Shown: one piece after another, positions 1-8,148 of the stretch | How the letters are laid out: each line of letters starts with the position of its first letter | Numbering within the stretch: the stretch's first letter is position 1 | Source: LW23 sp041287705 | GTDB lineage: Bacteria > Verrucomicrobiota > Verrucomicrobiia > Methylacidiphilales > UBA1321 | Reading direction: 5' to 3' | Assembly: GCA_041287705.1 (NCBI GenBank) | Contig: JBGGNE010000338.1 | Span: forward strand, 1 to 64,000 | DNA: 64,000 bases | The notes under the pieces: generated by a model | Databases searched by the model: none | Told to the model about the DNA's origin: nothing | Seen by the model: the letters and a program-made list of their open reading frames with translations, nothing else | Program-made: the position numbers and the translations under genes

Positions 1-2
1 GC

Positions 3-104
3 ATCCCCGTCCGCCCCGACTCGGTAGGCCGCTGGAAGAATGACCCGGAGCCCAGCAACTTTGAGTGCTTCGCCGAAGAAGCCAAAGCATGGAACTACGT
101 CTGA
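3..104 (+). CDS. C-terminal end of an unidentified protein (partial)
   Basis: An open frame enters from the left edge and stops with TGA at 102-104. It gives the last 33 residues of a protein, with the readable segment VGRWKNDPEPSNFECFAEEA near its end. It lies 39 bases upstream of the rhamnose mutarotase gene on the same strand, so the two may be co-transcribed. The VGRWK stretch recalls sulfotransferase C-termini, but too little is visible to name a family. Confidence 0.5.
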   Translation: MPVRPDSVGRWKNDPEPSNFECFAEEAKAWNYV

Positions 105-143
105 ACCCGTCCTCCCTACCACAAAGCTCCACATTTCCCAACC

Positions 144-455
144 ATGATCCGTAAATCCTTCCTCATGCGGGTAAACCCCGACCAGCACGCCGAATATGAG
201 CGCCGCCACCGCCCCATCTGGCCGGAGCTGGAGCAAGTGCTGCGCGACCACGGCGTCCGCAGCTACTCCATCTTCCTCCACGCAGAATCCAGCCAGCTCT
301 TCGCCTACGCCGAGATAGAAGACGAAGCCCGCTGGGCCGCCATCGCCGAAACCGAAGTCTGCCGCCGTTGGTGGGCGCACATGCGGGAGATCATGCCCAG
401 CAATCCGGATAACAGCCCCGTCTCTGCGGAGCTGAAGGAAGTCTTCCACTTTTAG
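144..455 (+). CDS. rhaM: L-rhamnose mutarotase
   Basis: This 103-residue cytosolic enzyme interconverts the alpha and beta anomers of L-rhamnose, feeding the isomerase step of rhamnose use. It aligns end to end with E. coli RhaM as I recall it: the MIRK start, VNPD, RRHRPIWPELE, VCRRWW and the MPSNPDNSPVSAELKEVF end all match. The active-site residues Tyr18, His22 and Tyr41 are present at the E. coli positions, and length equals the family norm. The start has no Shine-Dalgarno sequence, only a C/A-rich leader, which is usual in this window. It is followed convergently by an AraC-type regulator. Confidence 0.96.
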   Translation: MIRKSFLMRVNPDQHAEYERRHRPIWPELEQVLRDHGVRSYSIFLHAESSQLFAYAEIEDEARWAAIAETEVCRRWWAHMREIMPSNPDNSPVSAELKEVFHF

Positions 456-461
456 CCTGAG

Positions 462-1376
462 TCAGGCTGCATCCTTGTCGACCTGCACCGGCGCAGTCTC
501 GCTTCCTACAGGCTCAACCAGCTTGCGCCACTCGCGGGGCGTCATGCCGACGTGTCGCTGAAACTGGCGGGTGAAGTAGTTGCTGTCCTCAAAGCCCACT
601 GCTTCGGAGACTTCACCTATTCGGATCCTGGGGTTGTGCAGCAGGCGCTTGGCGCGATTCATGCGGAGGCGCAGCAGGTATTCGATCGGGGGACAGCCTA
701 TAATTTCCTCGAAGCGCCGGAACAGCGATGCGGCGGACATTCCCGCCACATGGGCAAGGTCTTCGATTGTCTGCGCTTCGTGCAAGTGCCTCTCCAGATG
801 ACTGAGCACGCGGCTGATGCCCATGCCGTGCGACTCACTGTCTGCCTCCTCCGTGTAGGATCGGGCCAGAAAAGTGACGATTCGCATCCACTGGGCGGTG
901 GCTGCAAACTGATAGCCTGGAGCGCGCAATTGCAGCTCGCGCTCCAGGTCGGAAACCAGCAGCAACAACTCCTCAAGTCGCGGAAGAGGCAGCCTAAGCC
1001 GGTTTGTAAAGTTGCGGCGTTTGCGCGTGCGCGGTTCTATCTGAAACAGCGCCTGGTATCCGGTCAGCATTCCAATGTCACCACGCGGAAGCTGCAGGGA
1101 TTGCGAATCGAACAACAGGTTGATAAGGCCAAGATTCTGTGTGTCCTGATAACAGTGCCGGGTATCGCCAAGGATAACAAACACGTCGCCCGGTCCGATG
1201 CGATACCGCTGATCCCCCACCCAGTGTGTGCCACTGCCTTCAGTCACTACCACCAGCTCCTCAAAGTCGTGGCTGTGCTGGCGGGTGCCGGGACGATGGT
1301 TCACCATACGAAGGACTCGAACAGCGATGTCGTTCAGAGGAAGCCACCAGTTCCGCTTCAGGGGTTCCACGTCCAT
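462..1376 (-). CDS. AraC-family transcriptional regulator, RhaS/RhaR-like
   Basis: A 304-residue regulator with an N-terminal cupin sensor (about residues 20-110) and a C-terminal pair of AraC helix-turn-helix motifs (about 190-285). The cupin part shows H-S-H-D-F-E-E followed by IGPGDVFVI, as in RhaS/RhaR and related sugar sensors. The HTH part has IEDLAHVAGMSAASLFRRF and the signature region VGFEDSNYFTRQFQRHVGMTP. It sits convergent with rhaM (6-base gap) and 66 bases downstream of the deacetylase gene on the same strand, so rhamnose or a rhamnose-containing glycan is a reasonable but unproven ligand. Confidence 0.85.
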   Translation of the reverse strand: MDVEPLKRNWWLPLNDIAVRVLRMVNHRPGTRQHSHDFEELVVVTEGSGTHWVGDQRYRIGPGDVFVILGDTRHCYQDTQNLGLINLLFDSQSLQLPRGDIGMLTGYQALFQIEPRTRKRRNFTNRLRLPLPRLEELLLLVSDLERELQLRAPGYQFAATAQWMRIVTFLARSYTEEADSESHGMGISRVLSHLERHLHEAQTIEDLAHVAGMSAASLFRRFEEIIGCPPIEYLLRLRMNRAKRLLHNPRIRIGEVSEAVGFEDSNYFTRQFQRHVGMTPREWRKLVEPVGSETAPVQVDKDAA

Positions 1377-1442
1377 TTTGCAAGAATGAGCGGGGAGATA
1401 GTTACTGTCAAGTCAGGCTAAATCTTCCGGCCCCAGGAAGTG

Positions 1443-2768
1443 TTATCCTACGACAGACTGCAGCCATTTCCAAGCGGCTGTGTCAAAGGCGGGCGCCCAG
1501 TCGTGAGCAGTGTTAGGAAGCGGAATGATCTGCCTGGGGCTAGTCAAGCGCTGGTAGAGCGCGAAGATGCCCATGGCGGGTGAAACCGGGTCTGTAAGTC
1601 CTGCGTTCATCAGCACAGGGCATTGTATTCGTGGTGCAAAGTTAAGCACATCGAAGTAGAGATCCGACGGATTTGCAGCAGCTTCCTTTGGAGGTAGTTG
1701 GCCGCTAAAGGAACTGCCCACAGTGCCTCCGGAAGCCGCCTCACGGTTCAGTTGTTCGACCCACCATGACCAAGGGCGATAGGCGAAGTGGGTGATGGCG
1801 GGGATGGCAGCCTTCATTCCGGAATCCAGTGCGGCGACAACTACGCTCAGCCTTCCACCCTGGCTGCCCCCAAGAACTGCCAGCCTCGCAGGATCTGCAT
1901 GGGGCAGAAGGCGGACTGCACGTGCTGCCTGCAAGGCGTTCAGGTAAACACCGTAGTGGGTACGCTGAGTGGGATCAGCCGAGTTGTCGGGAAGCAGCGC
2001 CGCATATGTTTCGGCGTCAACAGGATTGCCATGAACCTGGATATCAAGCGCAGCATACCCGTGCCGCGCATGCTCCGCGGGTGCAGGCCGGGCGCCATTA
2101 CCGGCACCCGGAAGCACCAGGAGCGTGGGGAAAGGTCCTTCGCCGACCGGCTTTGCATACCAGCCATAGACCTGAACGCCGCCCAGGCTCTTGAAACTGA
2201 CACGGTAAATCTCGATTGCGTCGGTGCGGGCACCCGCAGGATCGTAGTTCTCCGGCAGCGCGGCAGAGTTCATGTTGTACGAGTCGATTTCCTTACCGCG
2301 CAACACGCGATCCAACACACACACGGGCTCGGGCGCTGTCTTATCCAGTTCAGCCAAAGCTCTTTGCCAGAACGCATCAAAATCCGCCGGCTCGGAGGGG
2401 TATACGGGCATATCGGCCATGCGCCATCCAAAGGTGGTCGTGCCCTCCAGCGTAGTTTCGGCCGTCAGACTGATGCGTACGCGCAGATCGTAGAAGCCGG
2501 GCGCCAGATCCGGGCAAGGCAGCGGAATGGCGAAGCTGTTATCATACCGGGGACGGGCCGCGCCCGTGGTCATGGGATGGCGCACCGTGTTGTGGTGCAG
2601 GCTCCATTCCAGAGCAATCGCGCGCTTGTGCGGCAGGCAGACCATGTGGGGCAACACGTGGCTGGTATCGAAAAGAAAATCATCGCAGCCCGGAGCGTAG
2701 AAGCTGATCCCTTCCTTTCTTGGCTGTGAGGGCTCAGGCTTGTACGGCGTGGCGAGATTGGTCGTCAT
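1443..2768 (-). CDS. AXE1-family acetyl xylan esterase / carbohydrate deacetylase
   Basis: A 441-residue alpha/beta hydrolase of the AXE1 family, which removes acetyl groups from sugars or small acetylated molecules. The nucleophile motif GGSQGG places the serine at residue 302; the acid lies in GLTDPVSP and the histidine in NTAHDW near the C-terminus, giving a full Ser-Asp-His triad. The YFDVLNFAPRIQCPVL segment is characteristic of the family. About 120 residues of beta-rich N-terminal extension precede the hydrolase core. No signal peptide is evident, so it probably acts in the cytosol on imported acetylated oligosaccharides. It is followed on the same strand by the AraC regulator. Confidence 0.88.
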   Translation of the reverse strand: MTTNLATPYKPEPSQPRKEGISFYAPGCDDFLFDTSHVLPHMVCLPHKRAIALEWSLHHNTVRHPMTTGAARPRYDNSFAIPLPCPDLAPGFYDLRVRISLTAETTLEGTTTFGWRMADMPVYPSEPADFDAFWQRALAELDKTAPEPVCVLDRVLRGKEIDSYNMNSAALPENYDPAGARTDAIEIYRVSFKSLGGVQVYGWYAKPVGEGPFPTLLVLPGAGNGARPAPAEHARHGYAALDIQVHGNPVDAETYAALLPDNSADPTQRTHYGVYLNALQAARAVRLLPHADPARLAVLGGSQGGRLSVVVAALDSGMKAAIPAITHFAYRPWSWWVEQLNREAASGGTVGSSFSGQLPPKEAAANPSDLYFDVLNFAPRIQCPVLMNAGLTDPVSPAMGIFALYQRLTSPRQIIPLPNTAHDWAPAFDTAAWKWLQSVVG

Positions 2769-3143
2769 GGGGTAATGAAGAATGTAAGTGACTCTATGTA
2801 AGCATCCCCACAGATAGGAATGAAAGGCGAAATCCTAATACTTTGTCAGGATCAGCTACCGCATTCATTCAGGTGCAGTCAGCGAATTCAACTCAGGATA
2901 CTGCTTCACCGCGACGCTTTATCCCGTTACCAGCCTGGCAAAAGCTGAGGATCGAGGCGACCAGTATAAGGACCAGGCTTTTCTCTCGCGCATTGCATAC
3001 TGCCCTCTTTGGCAACACGCATTTGGCACGGAATCTGGAGTTGATTCGAAATGACGACTTTACCTCCGGCATGTAATCCGTTATTGCCCAAAGTCTTAAG
3101 GCACAGCCCCTCAGGATGGCATGAGCGATGCTCTATCTTTTTT
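2769..3143. other. Intergenic stretch, no gene recognised
   Basis: This 375-base stretch lies between the divergent deacetylase gene and the BON-domain gene and must carry both promoters. The short open frames in it have no recognisable protein character. Next to the deacetylase start, on its coding strand, CTTACAT occurs twice 14 bases apart (2783-2802); this could be a regulator site, but it is weak evidence. Confidence 0.5.
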
Positions 3144-3521
3144 ATGAAAGCATCCACTTTATGGGTGGTCGTCAGTTCCGCCGTTCTGGCAGGCACCCCC
3201 ATGACAGCCGCCGAACCCACTGCAGCCGAGCCGGACGAAACCAATGTCGATATCGACGTGGATAAGAATATGCCCCTGCCGATCAATCAATCCACGGACG
3301 AGGCAGATGTAAAAGTTACGGCCGAAATTCGGAAGGCGCTTATCGCGGAGAAGGGGCTGGAAACCTATACCCACAATGTAAAAATCATCACCACCGAGAA
3401 ACAGGTTGTCCATATCCTCGGCACGGTCTCCACACAGGAAGAGAAGAACACGATTGGCGAACTGGCAAAGAAACACGCAGGCAAGTATCCGGTTGAAAAC
3501 GAGATCCAGGTTCGTCCCTGA
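3144..3521 (+). CDS. Secreted BON-domain protein
   Basis: A 125-residue exported protein with an N-terminal signal peptide (MKASTLWVVVSSAVLAG, likely cut near TAAEP) and one BON domain. The domain has the usual plan: an alpha helix (VKVTAEIRKALIAEKGL), a strand (VKIITTEKQVVHILGTV) and a second helix ending in AGKYPVENEIQV. BON domains are found in OsmY-like periplasmic stress proteins and bind membranes or partner proteins. I chose ATG 3144 rather than the longer frame because it begins a proper signal peptide. Confidence 0.82.
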   Translation: MKASTLWVVVSSAVLAGTPMTAAEPTAAEPDETNVDIDVDKNMPLPINQSTDEADVKVTAEIRKALIAEKGLETYTHNVKIITTEKQVVHILGTVSTQEEKNTIGELAKKHAGKYPVENEIQVRP

Positions 3522-3566
3522 CATATTGTTTGATGCACTCGCGGATAGTTACTACGATCAGCCCAT

Positions 3567-4484
3567 ATGGCAAACGGTTCTTTGGTGGGGTGGCTGAAGG
3601 TCACATTTACCCGCTGGAAAGGAGCGCCAGCCAACAGCAAGCTGGGCTACGCCAAAGGCAAATGGAATAGTGAGAAGCTTGCGGTATTGGAAGCAGCAGT
3701 GTCGGAAGGAAGCCTTGTCAAACATGATGGGCGCTATTATCTCAAGGAAAACGCGCCGCCCAGCCCCGCGGAGAAGTTTGCGGGAGAGCTGAAAAGTGGT
3801 GGAGGAATTCGAACTTTATCGCAGCTTGGAGCCAGGAACGGTCGCCTCCCAGCCCCCAGACAGGCTGCGCTTAATGAACTTCTGGACAGCGGGCGGGCCG
3901 TGCGAAAGGGAAAGTACATTGCCCTAAGCTCAATGCTGCCAACAGAAGAATCCGAAGCGGCGCGCGTGATTCAGTTCCTGTGCAAACCGGGAGTTCTTCA
4001 CGCAGAGAAGTCGCTTCTTAAGGCCGTGCGTCACCCGCTTTTCGAAGAGAAGCTCTTACGCAAAGTGCTGGGGCGTCTCTCGGATTCGCGCGAGCTTGTC
4101 CGCTGGGAGGTAGCCGGGCATCGAAGCCTTGGGTACGTTTATGGTCTGCCGGCAACTGGCGTCTCTGTTTCCGCCCTGAAAACGGAGAACAACCCGTCAT
4201 CGCAACCTGTTTCAGCAGATGAAGCTTCGCTGACAAAGACTATTCTCTCGGCATACGACAACATTAAAACCAGAACCGGACTGCCGGATGTTTATATCTC
4301 TCAGCTGTGTAAGGAAGCCGGGCTCACGATGGAAAAGCTGAAAGCGTGGGTGCACGTACATGTTATCAAGCAGGGTGAAGGCACGCTGGGAACAGGTGAC
4401 TGGGCGGCATGCTCTCCAGAAGAACGCAGTGGCGCAATAGATCTTCGCGGTCAGCCGCGGCTTCTCGTACGGCTGGCAGATTGA
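3567..4484 (+). CDS. Hypothetical protein with repeated winged-helix-like segments
   Basis: A 305-residue protein I do not recognise. It appears to contain several small helix-helix-strand units. A segment such as KLAVLEAAVSEGSLVKHDGRYYL is followed by the similar ALNELLDSGRAVRKGKYIAL, and both read like winged-helix folds ending in a beta hairpin. A third helical unit lies in the C-terminal third (LTKTILSAYDNIKTRTGLP, then KLKAWVHVHVIKQGEGTLG). There is no signal peptide or membrane segment, so it is probably cytosolic. It stands alone 45 bases after the BON gene and is followed by a stem-loop. DNA or protein binding is a guess from the fold pattern only. Confidence 0.7.
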   Translation: MANGSLVGWLKVTFTRWKGAPANSKLGYAKGKWNSEKLAVLEAAVSEGSLVKHDGRYYLKENAPPSPAEKFAGELKSGGGIRTLSQLGARNGRLPAPRQAALNELLDSGRAVRKGKYIALSSMLPTEESEAARVIQFLCKPGVLHAEKSLLKAVRHPLFEEKLLRKVLGRLSDSRELVRWEVAGHRSLGYVYGLPATGVSVSALKTENNPSSQPVSADEASLTKTILSAYDNIKTRTGLPDVYISQLCKEAGLTMEKLKAWVHVHVIKQGEGTLGTGDWAACSPEERSGAIDLRGQPRLLVRLAD

Positions 4485-4856
4485 GTAGTTCGCAACCGTT
4501 GCCAGCGCAGGCTATGGAGCATGAAGAGACATTACGAGTCCATTAACTAAAGGACTTTGCATGTCTCTTCCGATCCTTCCCCGCTCTATTGCTCGCAGAT
4601 TTTGTCACCCGGATTTCTTTAATCAGGCATCAGTTGGGCCCTGGAGTTTCCATGGAAATGTTATAGCCCCATTGCCCTACGAAGGGAGTGCATGAGAAGA
4701 AGGTGTTGACCTTAATTCCAACGCAGCTATCGCTCAAAAGCGGCGCGCTAAGTCCTATAGGAGTCTCCGGAGACCCTTCGATCTTTAAACGTACCCATTT
4801 CCTTTTGCCAAGTCATTGGACCGCAGAAAGCCTTCGAGTACATCTCATTACGCTGT
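4485..4856. other. Intergenic stretch between convergent genes
   Basis: This 372-base stretch separates the 3' ends of the winged-helix-like gene and the methyltransferase gene. It holds the stem-loop at 4523-4570. An 80-codon open frame from 4688 runs into the methyltransferase gene antisense and has no protein-like pattern, so I do not call it. Confidence 0.5.
4523..4570. terminator. Two-part stem-loop, probable terminator or RNA structure
   Basis: GAAGAGACAT at 4523-4532 pairs with ATGTCTCTTC at 4561-4570. A second stem in the same register pairs AGTCC (4537-4541) with GGACT (4552-4556) around a 10-base AT-rich loop, leaving a symmetric 4x4 internal loop between the stems. It starts 38 bases after the stop codon at 4484, a position suited to a terminator, though no clear T-run follows. 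Confidence 0.5.
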
Positions 4857-5522
4857 TTAAACTACTTTCTTCTCCGCAACTACATTCCAGAAGCTGTTCC
4901 AGTTACGTGGCTTTTCAGTTTCGTCCATAATTTCGTGATGCTGTATCGAAAGAATAGTCCATTTGTCCCTAAGCACATTGACAATATCTTCCCGGCTATA
5001 GAAACAGATCTGGCCCGCCCCTTCGAGCGAGCCCTCGCTTAATTCCGCAATCAGACCACGCGTCGCCATCCGGGCGGAATAAGGAGAAAAGAAAAAACGC
5101 CCGCCTGGCTTCAGTACACGGTGAATCTCATTGATGGCACGGGCTCCGTCCTCGAAGTCACAGCATGAAAGCGATCCGCGATCAATCGCCAGATCAAAGT
5201 GCTCATTCTCCAGCGGCAATACGGTGAAGTCGCCTACCTTAAACGTTCCGCTAAGACTCTCGCTAGCAAAGCGTTCCTGCGCTCGTTGTATAGCGCTTGC
5301 GCTGCCGTCTACCCCCGTTACCTGAAAGCCTTCACGCGCGGCAAACCACAGGTTATTTCCTGTGCCGCAACCTACTTCGAGTATATGTGTATCAGTGATT
5401 GCTTTCTCTCTTGGGCGATTGCGAAAGACAAATGTAACAATACAGTCCCACGGATAACGCTCCTGATGTCCGGCACTATACTTTTCTTCCCAGACTTTGT
5501 CGAAGGTAGGAGGCTGGCTCAT
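4857..5522 (-). CDS. Class I SAM-dependent methyltransferase
   Basis: A 221-residue methyltransferase with the Rossmann-like SAM fold. Motif I is ILEVGCGTGNNL; the acidic end of strand 2 is VTGVDGS; motif II/III appears as FDLAIDRGSLSCC followed by INEIHRVLKPGGRFFFS. This arrangement matches Methyltransf_11/25-type small-molecule methyltransferases, and the substrate cannot be read from the sequence. I chose the internal ATG at 5522 (MSQPPTFDKVWEEKY) because it starts the fold; an upstream in-frame ATG at 5606 would add 28 residues. It stands alone and is divergent from the promoter region of the glycosidase gene. Confidence 0.85.
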   Translation of the reverse strand: MSQPPTFDKVWEEKYSAGHQERYPWDCIVTFVFRNRPREKAITDTHILEVGCGTGNNLWFAAREGFQVTGVDGSASAIQRAQERFASESLSGTFKVGDFTVLPLENEHFDLAIDRGSLSCCDFEDGARAINEIHRVLKPGGRFFFSPYSARMATRGLIAELSEGSLEGAGQICFYSREDIVNVLRDKWTILSIQHHEIMDETEKPRNWNSFWNVVAEKKVV

Positions 5523-5679
5523 AATTCTGTTTTTTAAAGTCCAGGCGTCGCTCAGATCAGCAGGCGAGCAAGCTGGCAGAATGACTCTGTGAGGCCCCAT
5601 ATTCAATAAAATTTGAATCAGGCAAGTGGCAAGTGAGAAACAGGCGAGGAACCGGGGGCTGCGCGTTGATTTGTATACA

Positions 5680-5707
5680 TTGACTTAGATGCCATGGCAT
5701 CTATGAT
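5680..5707 (+). promoter_or_regulatory. Sigma70-like promoter with an 18-bp palindrome filling the spacer
   Basis: TTGACT (5680-5685) and TATGAT (5702-5707) are separated by 16 bases, close to the sigma70 consensus. The perfect palindrome TAGATGCCATGGCATCTA (5686-5703) fills the spacer, where a bound protein would block RNA polymerase. The transcript would run about 285 bases before the glycosidase start at 6000. Repression by a LacI- or GntR-type protein is an inference. Confidence 0.5.
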
Positions 5708-5887
5708 AGAATTTGCATCACTCCTGCTTTTATTGCTCCAGCGCGATCGTTGCGACTATTGGATTCATTTCGTTTACGTCGTCGATGCTTTACTACCGCG
5801 GCGCCATTCCCCTCTCGTGGAGGCCCATGAGAACCGTATTACAACCGGCCCAGGCACAGAAAGTCCCAACCTGAGAACGGGCCTGCG

Positions 5888-5939
5888 CTTTATGTAAGGT
5901 AGTCGTAAGGTTGAGCTTTGGCTCTTCTTTTCAAGAATA
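5888..5939 (+). promoter_or_regulatory. Shared-palindrome promoter of the clan-A glycosidase gene
   Basis: CTTTATGTAAGG (5888-5899) matches the CCTTATGTAAGG palindrome at 11 of 12 positions. Exactly 11 bases later comes TTGAGC (5911-5916), and 17 bases after that a weak -10 (AGAATA, 5934-5939). The same spacing recurs at three other promoters in the window. The start codon at 6000 follows about 55 bases after the predicted transcription start. Confidence 0.6.
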
Positions 5940-5999
5940 GAGATGTGCCTGCAGCACTGCGTCTAAGCTTTCGAAGCAGCGTTGCGGCCTCTTCTATCT

Positions 6000-7964
6000 A
6001 TGAATACGTCGTCCCCGGATTTTCTGGCATCGGGTCAGCTTCAAATGGGGGCAAATTACTGGGCCTCTCACGCAGGCGTCTATATGTGGCGCGACTGGCG
6101 TGCCGACGTCGTTGATAACGATTTTGAGCGGCTTGCAACAGCCGGGCTCCAGCTTCTTCGCGTTTTTCCTCTATGGCCGGACTTTCAGCCGATCCATTGC
6201 CTGCGTCGGGATAACACCATACCTGTGGAATTTCGGCATGGGGACACTCTCTTGAGTGCAGATTCCCTAGGGCGGAGCGGAGTTTCTCCCGTCATGCTGG
6301 AGCGTTTCGGGATGCTGTGCGATCTTGCGCGAAAGCACGGGCTGGGACTTGTCGTCGGGCTTGTTACGGGATGGATGAGCGGCCGTTCGTTTGTGCCTCC
6401 TGGTCTCGAAGGACTGAATCCCATAACCAGCCCGGTGTCCATGATGTGGCAGAACCGGTTTGTCAGGGTTCTGGCAGGACAATTTAAAGATCATAGCGCG
6501 ATTCAGGCCTGGGACCTTGGCAATGAGTGCAACTGCCTGGGACCGTCAACCCGCGAAGAGGCATGGGTGTGGACATCGGCTCTGGCAGGGACCATTCGAA
6601 GTGTGGATTCGTCGCGCCCAATCGTTTCCGGTATGCACAGCCTGAGCGTTGATCCTTCGCGTCCCTGGAGTATTGCGGATCAATCCGAACTGACCGACGT
6701 GCTGACCACACATCCCTACCCCCTCTTTACACCGCACTGCAACCGCGAGCCCATGAACACCATGCGCCCGCTTCTTCACGCCACGGCAGAGACAAGGTTG
6801 TACGCTGATCTCTCCGGCAAACCTGCCATGGTGGAGGAAATGGGGAACTTCGGCGCTGCGTTCTGCGGCGAAGATGTGGCATGCAAGATCATTCACGCCA
6901 ATCTCATGAGCCTCTGGGCTCACGACGCACGAGCTATGCTCTGGTGGTGCGCCCACGACCAGACAGCGCTGGAATTTGCCCCCTACGACTGGATCTCCAT
7001 GGAGCGCGAGCTTGGCCTGCTGCGCAATGACGGCACTGCCAGACCCGTGCTGCGCGAGATCCAGAAGGTCAGCGAGGCGCTACGGCGGCTTCCCCTGCCC
7101 GCTACCGGCCTGCCACCACGGCGTGTAGACGCAGTTTGTATCCTCAGTTCCCATCAGGATCAGTGGGGAGCGGCATATTCTTCCTTTATCCTGGCGAAAC
7201 AGGCCGGCTTCGATATTGTATTCCACCACGGAAATGCGCCTTTGCCCGACGCAGCTTTGTACCTCCTGCCGTCCATCAAAGGATTATCGCCTCTGACCCG
7301 TCAGCAGGAGCAACAGCTCAAAGAGAAAATAGAAGCCGGAGCCACAGCCTATATTTCAATCGATGACGGCTTCCTGATTGAAGTGATGCGGATGACCGGT
7401 CTGGAGGTAGTGCTGCGTCACGCCCGCGCCGGTAAATGCTCCTTCACTTCGCCGGGTATGGGCAGCTTTGAGCTGGCGGCCGGCACGCAGTTTCAATTCC
7501 GACAAGGTTCCGCGACCACGCTTGCGGCGGAGGATGATGGGACTCCTGTATTCACCGTGGCGACCTGCGGTAAGGGCAAAGTATATTTCCTCTCAGTACC
7601 GCTGGAGACTGCACTGGCGGAGCAGAACGGAGCGTTCTATCCTGGCAAATGCCAGTCGTTCTGGAAGATCTATGGCGAAATTGGAAAATCCGTTTCTCAC
7701 AGGAGAACCGTACAAAAAACGTCGCCATGGCTGGGCATAACTGAGCACTGGATGGAAGATGGAAACCTTGTTGCGGTATTGGTTAACTATCTTCCGGAGG
7801 AGTTAACAGATGCCCTGACGATAATACGCCCGTTAGCGTCCCCTTCCGCGGTCGATACCTGGATGGGTACCCCGCCCAGGCACAAAGAGATCAACGAAAC
7901 GTGCGGTATATGGGAAATCACCTTGCCGCCCAACGGCTCTGCGGTGTTGCGTGTGCAATTCTGA
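6000..7964 (+). CDS. Clan GH-A glycoside hydrolase (GH5-like) with C-terminal GATase-like domain
   Basis: A 654-residue enzyme that probably hydrolyses a beta-linked glycan. The first ~360 residues form a TIM barrel with a clan GH-A pair: acid/base Glu176 in WDLGNECN and nucleophile Glu280 in MVEEMGNFG. A Rossmann-like segment follows (about 375-490, VCILSSHQDQWGAAYSSFIL), resembling the GATase/trimerisation domain of GH42-type enzymes, and then a beta-rich tail. No signal peptide is seen, so it is likely cytosolic and acts on imported oligosaccharides. I chose ATG 6000; a TTG at 5982 would add six residues. The start has a pyrimidine-rich leader and no Shine-Dalgarno sequence. The substrate is not known. 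Confidence 0.75.
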   Translation: MNTSSPDFLASGQLQMGANYWASHAGVYMWRDWRADVVDNDFERLATAGLQLLRVFPLWPDFQPIHCLRRDNTIPVEFRHGDTLLSADSLGRSGVSPVMLERFGMLCDLARKHGLGLVVGLVTGWMSGRSFVPPGLEGLNPITSPVSMMWQNRFVRVLAGQFKDHSAIQAWDLGNECNCLGPSTREEAWVWTSALAGTIRSVDSSRPIVSGMHSLSVDPSRPWSIADQSELTDVLTTHPYPLFTPHCNREPMNTMRPLLHATAETRLYADLSGKPAMVEEMGNFGAAFCGEDVACKIIHANLMSLWAHDARAMLWWCAHDQTALEFAPYDWISMERELGLLRNDGTARPVLREIQKVSEALRRLPLPATGLPPRRVDAVCILSSHQDQWGAAYSSFILAKQAGFDIVFHHGNAPLPDAALYLLPSIKGLSPLTRQQEQQLKEKIEAGATAYISIDDGFLIEVMRMTGLEVVLRHARAGKCSFTSPGMGSFELAAGTQFQFRQGSATTLAAEDDGTPVFTVATCGKGKVYFLSVPLETALAEQNGAFYPGKCQSFWKIYGEIGKSVSHRRTVQKTSPWLGITEHWMEDGNLVAVLVNYLPEELTDALTIIRPLASPSAVDTWMGTPPRHKEINETCGIWEITLPPNGSAVLRVQF

Positions 7965-7984
7965 GCCGCTGAAGCTTTATGCTT

Positions 7985-8148
7985 AGACCATTTCCCCGCG
8001 TTAATTGCCCATATCGTGGGCCGCTTTTGGGTGCAGGCCGCGTTGCGATTTCAGTCGAGCATTCAATCGAATGCACTCCCTCAATCGCGTCTTGCCTGCA
8101 CCCAGAATCAGCTCCACGCTATGGGCAATTAGCGCTGGGAAATGGTCT
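7985..8148. repeat. 164-bp near-perfect long inverted repeat between convergent genes
   Basis: The whole stretch folds back on itself around 8066/8067. Outer arms at 7985-8013 and 8120-8148 match over 29 bases with two mismatches. GGGTGCAGGC (8029-8038) pairs with GCCTGCACCC (8094-8103), GCGATT (8045-8050) with AATCGC (8083-8088), and GCATTC (8059-8064) with GAATGC (8069-8074) around AATC. All arms share one centre of symmetry apart from a 1-base slip, so this is a single long hairpin. It lies between the 3' ends of the glycosidase and LacI genes and touches the LacI stop codon. It may act as a two-way terminator or be a decayed mobile hairpin element. Confidence 0.85.

Larger units (their letters stand above)
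5523..5999. other. Divergent intergenic region with two predicted promoters
   Basis: This 477-base stretch separates the methyltransferase and glycosidase genes. I see no convincing gene in it. It contains a palindrome-spanning promoter at 5680-5707 and a regulon-type promoter at 5888-5939, both reading towards the glycosidase gene. A 67-codon frame from 5694 starts inside the palindrome and has no recognisable character. Confidence 0.55.

Noticed and set aside
552..1421. Long 289-codon plus-strand frame over the AraC gene
   Set aside because: It is antisense to a gene with clear cupin and helix-turn-helix motifs and has no recognisable protein pattern; a by-product of GC-rich codon use.
2792..2803. 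A CTCTATGTAAGC stretch resembling the shared palindrome near the deacetylase start
   Set aside because: It matches only 9 of 12 positions, has no TTG box 11 bases downstream in either direction, and lies too close to the start codon for the shared geometry.
4688..4930. 80-codon plus-strand frame running into the methyltransferase gene
   Set aside because: It overlaps the 3' end of the methyltransferase antisense and shows no domain or signal peptide.
5694..5897. 67-codon frame upstream of the clan-A glycosidase gene
   Set aside because: It starts inside a palindromic promoter and its sequence is not protein-like; leader RNA is the better reading.
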